Shown here piece after piece: positions 38,111 through 49,591 of a stretch of 64,000 nucleotides of DNA; within the stretch, counting starts at the first letter, position 1, and each line of letters opens with the position of its first letter. The position numbers and the translations under genes were made by a program. This stretch comes from Prunella strophiata (Eukaryota; Chordata; Aves; Passeriformes; Prunellidae). The stretch is taken from the NCBI GenBank assembly GCA_036583965.1, contig JAZBQD010000001.1:19004608-19068607 (forward strand), in the 5' to 3' direction. The notes beneath the pieces were generated by a model, which saw nothing but the letters and a program-made list of their open reading frames with translations, was not told the origin of the DNA and made no database searches.

Positions 38111-40534
38111 GATTTACAGGAGAAGAAGGAAAGGAAAGGTTGAAAAAACTTATTTCTTTGGTTTTTTTTTAACAAATTAGGTGTAATTACCAATAAATTT
38201 TAAAAATATGTTCTTGGAATTAGGATGTTGGGTAGGATGAAGAAACAATAAACTGCCAGGTCCAAGCTCTCAGCTGTGCTCAGCAGCAGCCAGGGAGATT
38301 CAAGGTGAAGCCACTGCACATTTCCCTCAGTGCTGCTGCTTTAAAACCACCTTGTTCTGGTGAAATCTTGCATTTCAAACAACTGCCTGCTGCACGGTGA
38401 CTTGGCAGCAGGGCTGGCAGGGGCTGCTGCTGATATTTGGGATTTTCCATGGGCCTGGTGCAGCCTGGTGTGTCCCCCAGAGCCCTGAGATCCTTTTTCA
38501 TTTCCATTTTCCATCTCTGATTGCAGAGGAGCTCGGCTGCTGCTTTTGGCTCCAAAAAAAATTCCAGAAACTTCCAGGGTGGGCAGGATCAGTCCATGGA
38601 CTCCACTCAGGATCCAGCCACATGTTGCCAGTGTTGCCTCTCCCTCTTCTGGGATGGATAAATTGCAATTAAAGCAGATTAATGATAAAATCCATCATAA
38701 TTTTCCTCTGGCACTTTGCAGCCAGCATTCAAATGGAAACAGGGATTTGTTTGTGCCTTTGGACTGCAAGAGGGAAATGGGATAAAGCAGCATGGTTTTG
38801 TTGGAGCTGGGGTTGAGAAATGTGAAACTGCACTGATCAACAAAATGATTGCAACAACTCCTTGGAAAACTCTGGAGTTCTTTGGAAGAGAGGGGTGTGA
38901 GCAGCATTTTTATGGATCCCTGCCCGTGGGCTGGAGTTGCACAATTCCATTTTCTGATTTCTTCTTTCCTGACTTTTCTGGCTATTTTTTTATCAATTTA
39001 CTATTTTATTAATAGTATTTTCTGACTATTTTTTCTTCACATCACTTTTGAAAGACAAAGCAAACACATTTGAATTATTGCTTGGATTTCTTTCTGTTCT
39101 TTCTGCCAGAAACTGCCCAGAACCTCTCAGCTGAGAGCTCCATCCCAGGATGGTTGTGGATGTCTGAGCCCTGATGTTGGAGTGGGATCACAGCTGGAAT
39201 ATTGTCCCTCAGATGGGTGGAATATTGTCACCATCCCCTCAGAGCTCAATCCTCTCACCCCAGCAGGAACTGGGAAAAAAACAGGCAAAAAAAAAAAATA
39301 GGAGTATTTCCACCTGGGAGTTAAAATAACTGGAAGATCCCAAAGCCACCACACTGAAATCAGCACAAATGTACAAAATCCTGGTTTAAAGTGATTATTG
39401 CTGCCAGGGCATCCCTTGGGTGTGAGTTGTGCCCACTCTGGATTTTTGGGAAAAGGCCTGAAGTGCCAGGAAAAGAGGGAATGGCTCCAAACTTCCAGGT
39501 TATTTGGGATTTTGGGAAGTGGGAGCAGCCCTTGCTCACATGGCAGCTGCAGGGACAGCCCTGGAATTGCCTTTTCTCAAAGATATTGGGGTAAGAAAGG
39601 ATCCAGCTCCAAGTTTTGATGGGAAATAAATCCTTCCATGGAAATCCTCCAGGACACCCACCCTGGCAGGGGAAGGAGAGCAGCAGCTCCCTGAGCATCT
39701 GACTCCTTGTTTGTCCTGTTTCTCCCCATTTCCAAGCTGGAAAATCCTTGGTGGCAATGTTTGCAGGCCATTATGGTAAAATAAAGAGTTTTAAAATTAC
39801 ATCTTGAAATTATAGAGATATTTCTCTTTTTTTTTCACTCAAAAAGTCAGTGTCTGTATTTCCCCAAAAAACAGAGATCCACTAGAGCCTTTAACATCTC
39901 TCAGGGTGTCTTCTCCACATCCTAAAAGATGCCACAGCTTTAAATTTTATTCTTTTTTTTTTTGCTGTTAAAGTGTTTTAATTTATGGCTGAATAGTGAA
40001 ATTGAGTGGTCAAGTGCTGTTTATTGAAGAGTGAGGGGCCAAAACCACTCCTGGGATTTTAAGACATGGCAAATACAGCCTTTGAAACATTTTCATTTTA
40101 ATAAAATGTGGCTTTGAGGCTGCTTCAAGGTGTGGAGTGTTTAAAACAACCCCTTGAGGAGATGGAGAGAAGAGCAGGCAGGGCAGGCTTTCCCCTATTG
40201 CAATTTCTGTAACAAATCTAAAGAGATGCAGGCTTGAACACTTCAATCTATTCCTACAGACTCCTAATTTTAGATTCCAAATGGAAAAACCTTCAACAAA
40301 CACCCCTTTGAAGTTATTAAATTACCTACTGCTGCAATATCACACAGCCTCATGCTTTTGCCCAATTATTCCTACTTTGAAGAGTTTTCCTTCTGTTTTC
40401 AGGCTGAGATGTGTTTGCAGCATCAAAAATCCTGCGTCTGTGTCAGCTTTTTGCTGTCCTGCCTCTGATTTCCTGATTTTTTTTCAGGAATTTACAATTT
40501 TTTCTTCCAGTACATCAGCAAAAAGACTGATCCA
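38111..40534. other. No gene seen between CLRN3 and the CpG island
   Basis: Unique-looking intergenic DNA, with short A- and T-runs at 39288 and 39952. Frames stay below about 115 residues. Confidence 0.4.
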
Positions 40535-41000
40535 GCCCACTCTACCAAGGGCATAATGTTGGAACACCCAAATAAAATGTTGGTGGTCAAATATTGCCTC
40601 TTTCCTATCTTTTATTTTCTTGAGCTTGCCCAATTATTCCTATTCTGATTTTCTGAATTTTTTTTTTTTTTTGGAATTTGAGACTTTGATGGTATCTTTG
40701 AGGTCATTATTTATAGGAATATATAAATATAAATTTAAAAAATTAGGTCTTGTTCCTAAATAATCAAAATGTTTCATTAACATAGTGGAAATCAACCAGG
40801 ATTTGATTGAAGCTCTGAGGAAGAAAGGGAAATTTCTTACTCTGTATAAAATAATAAGAAACCTTATTTTTATTCCACCAAATCAGCAAGGAGACCAATT
40901 TACTGCTCTGCCACCAAGGTTAGCATGCTGGAATACCCAAAATAAAATGTTGGTATTCAAATATTCCCTTTTTTCTATCATTTATTCCCTGAGCTTGAGG
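40535..41000. repeat. Flanking repeat pair around the duplication
   Basis: The blocks at 40535-40635 and 40910-41000 share CCCAAATAAAATGTTGGT, TCAAATATT and CTGAGCTTG-like words. The segment thus has a nested, mosaic structure that may be an unnamed interspersed repeat. Confidence 0.65.
40679..40864. repeat. Direct duplication, right copy
   Basis: Matches 36391-36577 (shared GGATTTGATTGAAGCTCTGA, TAAAATAATAAGAAACCT). It is flanked on both sides by a second repeat pair (40535-40635 and 40910-41000). Confidence 0.8.
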
Positions 41001-42370
41001 CAGAGAGTACCAGGGAGCACTGGAATTGCTCTGGGTGAAGTTCCCAGCAATTCTGCTGGGAAAATGTTCTTTCCAAGGAAGGGATGCAGGGGCTGGGGCC
41101 AGCCAGGAGCTGTGGGAGGCCCTGCAGCATCTCTGGAAAATTGGAAGCAAAGGTGAAAGGGCTGCCAAAGAGCTGCCACTGCTGAGAGGGGTTTGGTTTG
41201 TGATGGAAAGAGAGGAAAAGACACCTGGGCTGGGAGGTGGAGGAAGGAAAGTCCCTGTGGGATATTGGATTATCCCAGAATTGGGATAAATGTGGGATCA
41301 GCTGCTCGTTGTTGTCTTATTTTTGCACAACATTTCAGCCCTCCACTTTCTTAAATTTATTTTTTGGTGCAGCTTCTGTCTTCCTTCTGCCAAGGTCATT
41401 AAATTGCTGCTAAATGGTTACAAATCTCACAGCAGCCTCGTTTGTCATCCTCTCCCCTTTCCCAGCACAGAAATTCCCTTCAGACCTTGTCTGGAGAGAT
41501 CTGAAATTGGGTTTCAAAACATTTCATCCTTCAGATCCCCACTCCTGGGTTTGAAATCTGGGTTTCTGGCTCTCCATCAGGGAGCATCACCCTGGGCTGT
41601 TTTTCTGCAGCCAACAAGAAATCAGCCTCAGGCTGTTGGCTCCAGCTCCTTGATGTAATCCTGGAGAACACAAGTGGCACAAACCTGGCCTTGGAGCATC
41701 CTGGGTGAGACTGGGAGGACACAGAGCTGGGGAATAACGAGGCTAAATTATCAAGTGTAATCATCAATTATGGACATGAATGTGGAAGATTGGATTAAGT
41801 TCTTTTTACAGCTTTATTTTCACAATGGCACAATTTATTTAGATATTATTTAGATGTTCCCCTTCTCTCCAGCAAATCCCTTCACACCAAATAATGTATT
41901 AAAAACTTTATTGTACAACTTGGCTTCCCATTTCTGTCTCATGACTAATTAATTTCAGCACCACACATGCCTAATAGTGTCTTTAATTCCTGCACTAATA
42001 GAAAATGTGGTCATTTTGTCCAACACATATAATAATTCTATTTGTTTTATTGCCTGGCTATAAGCACTCATTTAAATTAATATCCAGTTCCTTGCAAATG
42101 GTTCTCTGTGAGAAAATCACTGACTTGCAGTCATTTATCTGCAAAAAATGTTCATTAAAATCCAGCTCCTCCCTGGTGCTGTGCCCCTTGCACTGCCACG
42201 TCTGCTCATGGAATTTCAGCCTCCCCCTAAATCTCTGTTTCCTTGTCAACACGATGCCAAAGGGAGGTAATTAGGCCCTGATGAAGTTTCCTGCAGAAGA
42301 CACAAATATTCACTGATGTTCTGATATTTTTTTGTCTTCTGGTGGGTCTTTCTTTACACCCCCCAGTTGT
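41001..42370. other. No gene seen
   Basis: Unique-looking DNA just left of the 142-bp tandem array. The longest frame (41290-41658) has no domain. Confidence 0.35.
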
Positions 42371-43235
42371 CTGACATCCTTTGGGCCACCTAAATATTGT
42401 ATGCATGGGTGTGGGGTTTGGAAAATAACACAGAGAATCATTAAGGTTGGGAAAGTTTATTAGGATTGCTTGGATCTCTCCTGGAGGAGGGATTTCTTCT
42501 GCTGGGATGCTCTTCTTGCTCTGGGACATCCTTTGGAAAACTTAAACATGGTGTGCATTGATATGGGGGAGGTTGAAAGTAAAATATAGAATAATTAAGG
42601 TTGGGAAAGACTTTTAGGATCTCTCCTGTGGGAGGGATTTCTCCTGCTGGGATGCTCTTCTTGCTCTGGGAACATCCTTTGCAAACCTTAAACATGGTGT
42701 GCATGGACATTGAGGTGTTTGAAAGTATTCCAGTTTGATTAAGGCTAGGAAAGACTTTTAGGATCTCTTCTGGAGGAGGGATTTGTCCTACTGGGATGCT
42801 CTTCTTGCTCTGGGACATCCTTAGGAAAAATTAAACATGGTTGCATGGGCATTAAGGGGTTGAAAAGTAACCCAAGATTGATTACGGCAGGAGGAGACTT
42901 TTAGGATCCGTCCTAGAGTAGGGATTTGTCCTACTGGATGCTCTTCTTGCTCTGGGACATCCTTAGGAAAAATTAAACATGGTGTGTATTGAAAACAAAA
43001 TATAGAAACATTAAAGTTAGGAAAGATTTTAAGATCACTTGGATCCCTCCTGTGGGAGGGACTTCTCCTGCTGGGATGCTCTTCTTGCTCTGGGACATCC
43101 TTAGGAAAACTTAAACACGGTGTGCATTGGTATGGAGGGGCCTGAAAGTAATGCAGAGAATCGTTGGGAAAGACTTTTCCGATCCCTCCCGGAGCAGGGA
43201 TTTCTCCTGCTGGGAGGCTCCCCTGGCTCTGGGAA
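42371..43235. repeat. Tandem array, about 142-bp unit, about six copies
   Basis: The block GCTGGGATGCTCTTCTTGCT with CTGGGACATCCTT recurs at about 42501, 42645, 42789, 42932, 43070 and, diverged, 43211. Each unit also has an AAAGACTTTTAGGATC block and an ACATGGTGTGCAT block. The last unit grades into the CpG island and has gained CpGs. The minus-strand frames with repeated EQEEHPSR words are repeat translation rather than protein. Confidence 0.92.
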
Positions 43236-43384
43236 AGGTGTGTAGCAGGGACTGGAGCCAAGATGCGCCGTGAGCCGCGCTGGCTCCCGATTCCCGCAAA
43301 TCCCCTCCTCCCTGCCCTACTTTCCCACCTGCCGCGGCCGTTTCGGGTGTCCCGTCCCGCTGTCCCTCGGAGGGGACGCGGTGT

Positions 43385-43505
43385 GCCCCAGGTGTGCCCA
43401 GGTGTGCCCAGGTGTGCCCCAGGTGTGCCCAGGTGTGTCCCAGGTGTGCCCAGGTGTGTCCCAGGTGTGCCCCAGGTGTGCCCAGGTGTGCCCCAGGTGA
43501 GGTGT
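43385..43505. repeat. GC-rich 11/12-bp tandem repeat in CpG island
   Basis: About ten units of CCCAGGTGTGC. Each unit contains CAGGTGTG, an E-box-like and T-box-like word. Near-perfect copies suggest recent expansion. Confidence 0.9.
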
Positions 43506-43721
43506 GTCCGTCCCTCCCAGCGCAGGCAGCGACACATCCCGTGCGGGCAGGGCAGCGAGGGGACGGAGCCCAGGGGCATCCTGTGCCCAGGGGCCGCTCT
43601 GGGGACACCCCAGGCTGGACGGGGACACGGGCAGGGCGGCATCAGCGGGGCCGGGCAGGAGCTCGGGGGCACTCGGGAGGGAGCGGGGCGCTCTCAGCAC
43701 AGCCGGGGCGCGGCGGGGCTG

Positions 43722-43892
43722 CCGCTGCCACTATCGCTGTCGTTGCCACTATCGCTGTCGTTGTCGCTGCCACTATCGCTGTCGCTGCCACTATCGCTGT
43801 CGTTGCCACTATAGCTGTCGCTGTCGCTGCCACTATCGCTGTCGTTGCCACTATAGCTGTCGCTGTCGCTGCCACTATCGCTGTCGCTGTCG
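43722..43892. repeat. Tandem repeat GCCACTATCGCTGTC in CpG island
   Basis: Units of GCTGCCACTATCGCTGTCG with 6-bp variations, arranged in a higher-order pattern of about 54 bp. It translates as Ala-Thr-Ile or Asp-Ser runs, neither plausible as a gene here. Confidence 0.9.
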
Positions 43893-43959
43893 CAGCCCCA
43901 AGGCCGGGCCGCTCCCGCTGCAGTGCGGGCCGTGTCCGCCAGGCGGCGCCGCGGGCCGG

Positions 43960-44137
43960 GCCCGAGCGCGGGCTGGGAGCGGGCTCGGCTCGGCTCGGCG
44001 GGAGGAGGAGGAGGAGGAGGAGGAGGCGGCGGCCAAAGGGAAATTTCCTGCCGGGAGCCGCCGCCCCGGCCCACAGCGCCTGCCCGGCCGGCCCGGCCGC
44101 GCCGCCAGCGGCCCGCGGAGCCGCCGCAGCCGCGCAG
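43960..44137 (+). other. Candidate untranslated exon 1 (PTPRE), 3' end at donor
   Basis: A purine-rich GAG-repeat segment (about 43999-44026) followed by a GC-rich stretch ends at CGCGCAG|GTGAGC, a strong splice donor whose intron would begin at 44138. The 5' limit is a guess, since no TATA box or clear initiator can be placed. An alternative donor follows 44757, downstream of a TATA-like TTTAAAAG at 44712-44719, so two promoters or two exon ends are possible. Confidence 0.35.
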
Positions 44138-44273
44138 GTGAGCGAGGGAGCGAGGGAGGGAGCGGGCGAGCGGGGATGCCGCCGCCCGCAGGTGCCGGCA
44201 GCGCCGGGCGGCTCCGAGCCCGGCACGGACCGGGAGAGCGCGGCGCTGCCCGGGGCCGGGGCGACACCGCGGC

Positions 44274-44360
44274 CACATCCCGGCAGCGGCATGCCGGCAG
44301 CGACATCCCGGCAGCGACATCCCGGCAAAGCCATCCCGGCAGCGGCATCCCGGCAGCGGC
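44274..44360. repeat. Tandem repeat ATCCCGGCAGCGAC
   Basis: About six units of roughly 13-14 bp in the CpG island, downstream of the candidate exon 1 donor. Confidence 0.85.
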
Positions 44361-44494
44361 AGCGCCGCGCCGGGCGGGCGGGCGGGCGGAGCGGCGGCCG
44401 CGGCTCCTCGGCGGGGCTGGGACCGCACGGCGCCCGGGAGATGCGGGACGCGCCGGCAGCGGCAGCGCCGAGGGCACGGCTGGCTCCCCGCCTT

Positions 44495-44645
44495 CCCTGG
44501 GCATCCCTGGGCATCCCTGGGTATCCCTGGGCATCCCTGGATATCCTTGGGCATCCCTGGATATCCCCTGGATATCCCCGCGCATCCCGGGGTATCTCTG
44601 CGCATCCCTGGGTATCCCAGGGTATCCCCGTCCATCCCCGCGCAC
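44495..44645. repeat. Tandem repeat GCATCCCTGG / GTATCCC
   Basis: About fourteen 10-11 bp units, some decayed, near the right edge of the CpG island. Confidence 0.85.
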
Positions 44646-46694
44646 CCGTCCCAGCTGCGCTCCCCCGGGCTCTGCCCCGCTCCCGGGATGGGGCTGGCGC
44701 TCAGCTGCGCCTTTAAAAGGGATTTTCTGCCCTCGGTTCCCATCCAGCCCTCCTGAGGTGAGCGGGACCGGTGCTGCGGACGAACTCTTGTGGTCTCCCG
44801 CGGTCAAGGTGGTGTTGTTTAAACTCCCTCTATTTCCATTTGTTCCGTTTATTAGTTGGCTTTCACGTGGCTCTTCACTTTCCCATTACGGGATTTTATT
44901 TTTCTCTTTACTCGCGGCTTTGTGGAAAGGGTTAAGGGGTATTTGCCGTGGGACGGAACAGTGTTTTCTAATGGTGAAAGGCTTTCTCCTGGGTTTTTTT
45001 TCCCAATTTTTCAGCGAGGTTCCTCTCCATGTGGCTTATTTCCATAGCGTGATTTTCTGTGTATTCAGCTGTGTAGTTGTCTGTGTCTGATTTGGATGGG
45101 GTAGACATTGCTGAGCTGAAAGAAAAGACAGCACTTATCGAGCTTTTTTCTATTTTGAGGGGTTTTTTTTTTTCCATTAAGATGTTATAATCCTTGGAAA
45201 GTAGAAATAAGGATGCAGAGAATTGAGAAAAAGAAAATTTAAGTGCGTCACAGTTGTACCTTCTGTCCATGCTGTGTTTGGGGCTTGTAAATAAATAAAT
45301 AAATAAATAAAAGAAGTAACTTCTGATGAAAACTAATGACGTTCAGCTGGAAGCTGGGTGTAGTTTAGAAGGGATTTAAATGTGGATAAAATGTGCTTTC
45401 CTCAGCCTGGAGGGATGTTATCCCCACCTGGCGTTGCTGGGGAGCAAATGAAATGAGTTAAGCTAAGAGTGGGAAATTTTAGGTGGTTTTGGGGGGACTG
45501 GCTTGGTGTTGATCAGGTGGAATTTGGGCTTGGAGAGGAGCCTTAATGGGGGTAACGAGGTGTTTGTGGGGTAATCTATGGGGCTTGGAGTGAACAAGGT
45601 GGGGATGAAGTGGGACAAGCAGGCTGAGGTCCCCAGGATGAGGGGGCTGTGCTGGTGTGCATGCAAACATCACCTGTGGGGTGATGGATCCCCCCAGCAC
45701 AGCCAATTCAGCTGAAAACATTTCTTTTCTCAAGTGCCAGAACGAGTTGAAATGTGTGGAGAGAGCTCAGAAATGTGCGAGAAGAAGGGAAAGAAAATAA
45801 TGTGAGAAACGAAATGGTGTGGGCGTAGTGTTTGGTTGCTTTGCTGTGCTCCCAAATAAAGGGATTGCTGTGCTTGGTATTCCTGAAATGCAGGGATTCT
45901 CCCCAGCACACAGCAAAACTGAATTCCTGCTTTGAAAGCTTTGCTGGCACCTTTAATAAACCCAGACTTCTTTATGTACCTAAAGCAGGCTGCTGGGGCT
46001 GTTTGGGCTGCAGGAATTTCTCCTCAGGTGCTGCGTGGGGAATTTTAGCACATTTGGGTGCTAGTTTGTGTTTGTGTTTTGATTTTTTTCTTGCTTTCCA
46101 TCTCACATGTTTATGGTTATTTATCTGTTAACAAACTCAGGCAAGGTTTTTAATCTTTGAGTAAGGGCTGGCTTTCCATAAAGACTTGTCTAGAGAATCC
46201 CTGAATTTTCTCAGTGTTATTCCTCTTCCTCACCCTCCATGGCATTCCCAGCTCCTGTGAGGTTGTGGGAAGCTGGAAGAGGATTGCTGGGGGACCCAGC
46301 AGGTTCAGGAGCTGTGTAAACCCCTCCTGTCCCACACAGGGGCTGGGGCAGAGGGCAGAGCTGCTCCTTGCCTGGCACAGGGTGGGCTCTGCACCTGCCC
46401 AGCTGGAAGGTGACAGCAGTGCAGGGGGATTTTGGAGTTTATTTGGTTTCTGGAGCTGGTGGTGCCATGCCCAAAGCTGTGTTATTAACTGAGCTGGTTT
46501 GAGTGTGATCCAGCAGAGCTCTGGCTGGTGACTGGGTGACCTTTTTCTCACTCCTTTAAGAGGTTTTGTGAAGAAAAACGAGAGGGGTTGACAAATTGCC
46601 AAAACTGTGAAACAGAGCTGGAGGAAGTCAGAGTGAATCTGCCCTGTCACAGATGTCCTTGGTGTTTTCTGAGAGCCAGATCCACGTGTCACAG

Positions 46695-47365
46695 AAACAC
46701 AGAAAGTTTGGCTTGGAAGAGACCTCAAAGCCCATCCAATGTCACCCCTGCCATGGCAGGGACACCTCCCACTGTCCCAGGGTGTCCAGCCTGGCCTTGG
46801 GCACTGCCAGGGATCCAGGGGCAGCCCCAGCTGCTCTGAGAATTCCATCCCAGCTCTTTTCCACCCTCAGAATCAAGAATTCCTAATTCCCAATCTCCCA
46901 CCCAGCCCTGCCCTCTGGCAGTGGGAGCCATTCCCTGGGTCCTGTCCCTCCATCCTTGTCCCCAGTCCCTCTCCAGCTCTCCTGGAGCCCCTTCAGGCCC
47001 TGCCAGGGGCTCTGAGCTCTCCCTGGAGCCTTCTCCTCTCCAGGCTGGTCCTTCCTGATCCCCATCTTTCTGCTGGAGGTTCTCACTTCCCAAATATTGC
47101 TGCAAAAAAGCACCTTGTGCAAACATCCCCCCATGGATTCAGGGAAAAGGAGCTTGGATGGGTTTATGACTTAAACTGAGTTAACCCAGCTGATTTTGAT
47201 CAACTGGCAGCTGCTCTGGGCACCCTGTGCCAGGGCCTGCCCCACCCTCCCAGGGAACAATTCCTTCCCAATATCCCATCTGAATGTCCCCTCCTTCAGT
47301 TTAAAGCCATTCCCCCTTGTTCTGTCACTCCATGCCCTTATCAAAAGCTCCTCTCCAGCTCTTAT
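46695..47365 (-). mobile_element. CR1-type copies, interrupted
   Basis: A 3' end at 46695-46845 (ACAGAAAGTTTGGCTTGGAA onward) resumes its 5' continuation at 47205-47360 (CTGCTCTGGGCACCCTGTGC, AAAGCCATTCCCCCTTGTTC). The 360 bp between contains another CR1-related block (TCCCTCCATCCTTGTCCCC), homologous to the reverse of 56625-56720, so one copy appears to be nested in another. Confidence 0.65.
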
Positions 47366-47984
47366 TATCAGCAAAGTGTTCATGTTCTTCATGCTTGGTG
47401 ATGCCAGGAAAATTTGTTCAAGGTTTTGGAGCAGGTCAGCTGCAGTGGAAAATAAAAGAGCAAATGTGGAATGCTGTGGAGGAAGAAAAGAGGAAGATCC
47501 CAAGGAATAATGAATTGTTTGTTGTGCTGCTGGGAGCACACAGAAGGAGTGGGAGCTTCTGCAGGAAAATGGTTCAGTTACAGAGAACCTGAGGATTGTG
47601 TTGGTCCCTCCTGGGATTGATGTTGGCATTTTGTAAATGTGATGTTGTGTTTCAGTCTCTGTTCCCAAAATATTCCTCAGTGTGGATTTATGGCAGGGCT
47701 GGAGATCCTGTGTGTGGTGCCATCAATGAATGGTGATGTTTTGGTGGAAAACCTGCCTTTCCTGGGCTTTTGAAGTGAATTATTCTGGATCTGGACATGC
47801 AATGAACATTTCTCAGGAGAAGAGGTTGAAAACAGATGTTTTGGGTAGAAGCTGCAATTCCATCCTTATTCCAGGGGGGCTGGCAGGAAGGGACCACATT
47901 TCCTTTATAAACAGCACAATGGGATGGGTTTGGTGAATCAGACTCCAGCTCTGTCACTTGCTTCTCATCCAGCACCCCCAGGGA

Positions 47985-48400
47985 GGCTGCAGGGTTTTTT
48001 TTTTTTTTGGAGGGGGGGAGGCTGCAGGGTTTTTTTTGGGGGGGGGGGGGGAAGCTGCAGGTTTTTTTTTTTTTTTTGGTGGGAGGAAGGCTGCAGGGTT
48101 TTTTTTGGGGGGGAGGCTGCAGTGTTTTTTTGGGGGAGGAAGGCTGCAGGGTTCTTTTTTTGGTGGGGGGGAGGCTGCAGGGTTTTTTTGGGGGAGGAGG
48201 CTGCAATGTTTTTTGGGGGGGAAGGCTGCAGGGTTTTTTTTTGGGGGGGAAGGCTGCAGGGTTTTTTTGGGGGGGAGGAGGCTGCAGGGTTTTTTGAGGG
48301 AGGCTGCAGTGTTTTTTTGGGGGAGGTTGCAGTTTTCCAGAGAGGCTGCATTTGTTTTGGGGGGTAGGCTGCAGGTTTTTTTGGGAGGCTGCATTTTTCC
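47985..48400 (+). repeat. Minisatellite with T-runs followed by G-runs
   Basis: About 16 units of GGAGGCTGCAGGG, a T-run of 6-15 and a G-run of up to 12. The strand asymmetry (G and T on plus) gives G-quadruplex and R-loop potential. Open frames on both strands are artefacts. Confidence 0.92.
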
Positions 48401-49545
48401 AGCATCCCTGCAGTTTGGGAAGCAGCAGCAGAGCAGCCAGACCTGTTTGGATGCCCGCAGTGAGCACCTCTCTGCTCCTTGCTGGGCATTTCATTATTGA
48501 TCTCCTGCTGCAATATTAATGGCCCAGAATCCCTGTGGAAGCTGCAGGATGGTTCTGTGCCCAGCATGGGAAGTGGTGTGAATTGGCTCCATGAATTATG
48601 AAGGAGTTTGGGATTGGGAGGTCTTGGTGGAGCGTTTATGGCTCCCCTGGATGTGGCTCTGGTTGTCTGGGCTCTGAGCTGTCTCAGGGAATTATTTGGG
48701 TCTTGCTTGAGCTGATTTGTGATGTGATGCAGCAGAATTTGGGCTCAATGAGGACTGGATGCGCTGTGCAGGATTTCTGCATCTTTTTAAACTCTAATCT
48801 TGTGGTTTTTACTCACCGTGCCTTTCTGCACAGGGTTTCATCCTGGTGTTGTTTTTGTCCTGTCTGATCTGAATTACACAATCCCAATTGCTCTAAGCAA
48901 AATAGCAAAAAAACCCAAAAACCCTGCCTGTATTTATTCCAAACTTCTTGCTGAAATGTTGATATCTCTTTAGGTGTGTTGTACAAATATATTTAATACT
49001 TGTGTAAGCCAGAGCTGAAATGAGATACTGATAAGGCAGCGATTAGGAGGAGCTCAGCAGCAGCATTTTGTTGAAGTGTTTGTACAGGATTTAATTTTGA
49101 GTTACTCACCTCACGGAATGTATTTTTAAGGCATGTTCAGCAGACTTGCTGTGGGTATAATAATAATTCCATCCCTGATATCCCTCTGCATGCCCAAATC
49201 CTCTGTGTTTCCTGCTGAGGATGCCTCACCAGTGACATCTCCTGTCCCAAAAATGCCCTTTCCCCTTTGGCTGCTGGCACTGACTCAGTGCTGAAATGGC
49301 AAAGTAAAATCTGCTCACAGAGATCTGTCTGTGTTCAAAGGTGTTTCCTGGCTGAGGGGAGAAATAAAACCAGGAAGAAATTGACTGGATTAGTTTGTTG
49401 CTTGCAGTGATGGTGGGTTGTCACTGGGAAATATACAACAACTCACTTCTGGGGTTTTCTATCACTTTTATCCCCTCTGTAAAAAGCAAAAAGTGCTCAG
49501 TCCTGAAAGCTTGTCTTATCTGAGATTTCCCTTTTCTAATGTACA

Positions 49546-49547
<2 letters not shown>

Positions 49548-49590
<43 letters not shown>
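49548..49590. repeat. Poly(T) run, 43 bp
   Basis: An uninterrupted T-run. No polyadenylation signal precedes it on the minus strand, so it is not clearly a retrocopy tail. Confidence 0.95.

Positions 49591-49591
<1 letters not shown>

Larger units (their letters stand above)
43250..44795 (+). promoter_or_regulatory. PTPRE: CpG island, putative PTPRE promoter
   Basis: This is the only strongly CpG-rich stretch in the window, dense with CG dinucleotides and GC boxes (GGGCGGG repeats near 44372-44395). Such islands mark vertebrate promoters. On the plus strand it contains donor-like sequences CAG|GTGAGC (cut after 44137) and GAG|GTGAGC (cut after 44757), which suggests rightward transcription. 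Assignment to PTPRE, a receptor-type tyrosine phosphatase, rests only on synteny with the CLRN3 exon: in human the two genes are adjacent and divergent. No PTPRE protein sequence is visible, as expected if exon 1 is untranslated. The island also holds four short tandem repeats. Open frames through it on both strands (for example 43504-45090) are stop-poor because the DNA is GC-rich, and I do not accept them as genes. Confidence 0.6.

Noticed and set aside
42441..43672. Minus-strand frame with repeated EQEEHPSR-like words, 283 residues
   Set aside because: Translation of the 142-bp tandem array; units have variable length, so the frame is not maintained.
43642..44807. Minus-strand frames of 290-349 residues
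   Set aside because: Same CpG-island artefact on the other strand; Ser-Asp and Ala-Thr runs come from the GCCACTATCGCTGTC repeat.
43394..45090. Long plus-strand frames (440 and 528 residues)
   Set aside because: GC-rich DNA with few stops in several frames at once, crossing four tandem repeats and a likely splice donor; composition is low-complexity Arg/Ala/Gly and resembles no protein.
47688..48567. Lys/Pro-rich frames of 146-268 residues
   Set aside because: Translation of the T-run/G-run minisatellite.
49548..49590. Poly(T) as the tail of a minus-strand retrocopy
   Set aside because: No polyadenylation signal or coding remnant lies next to it.
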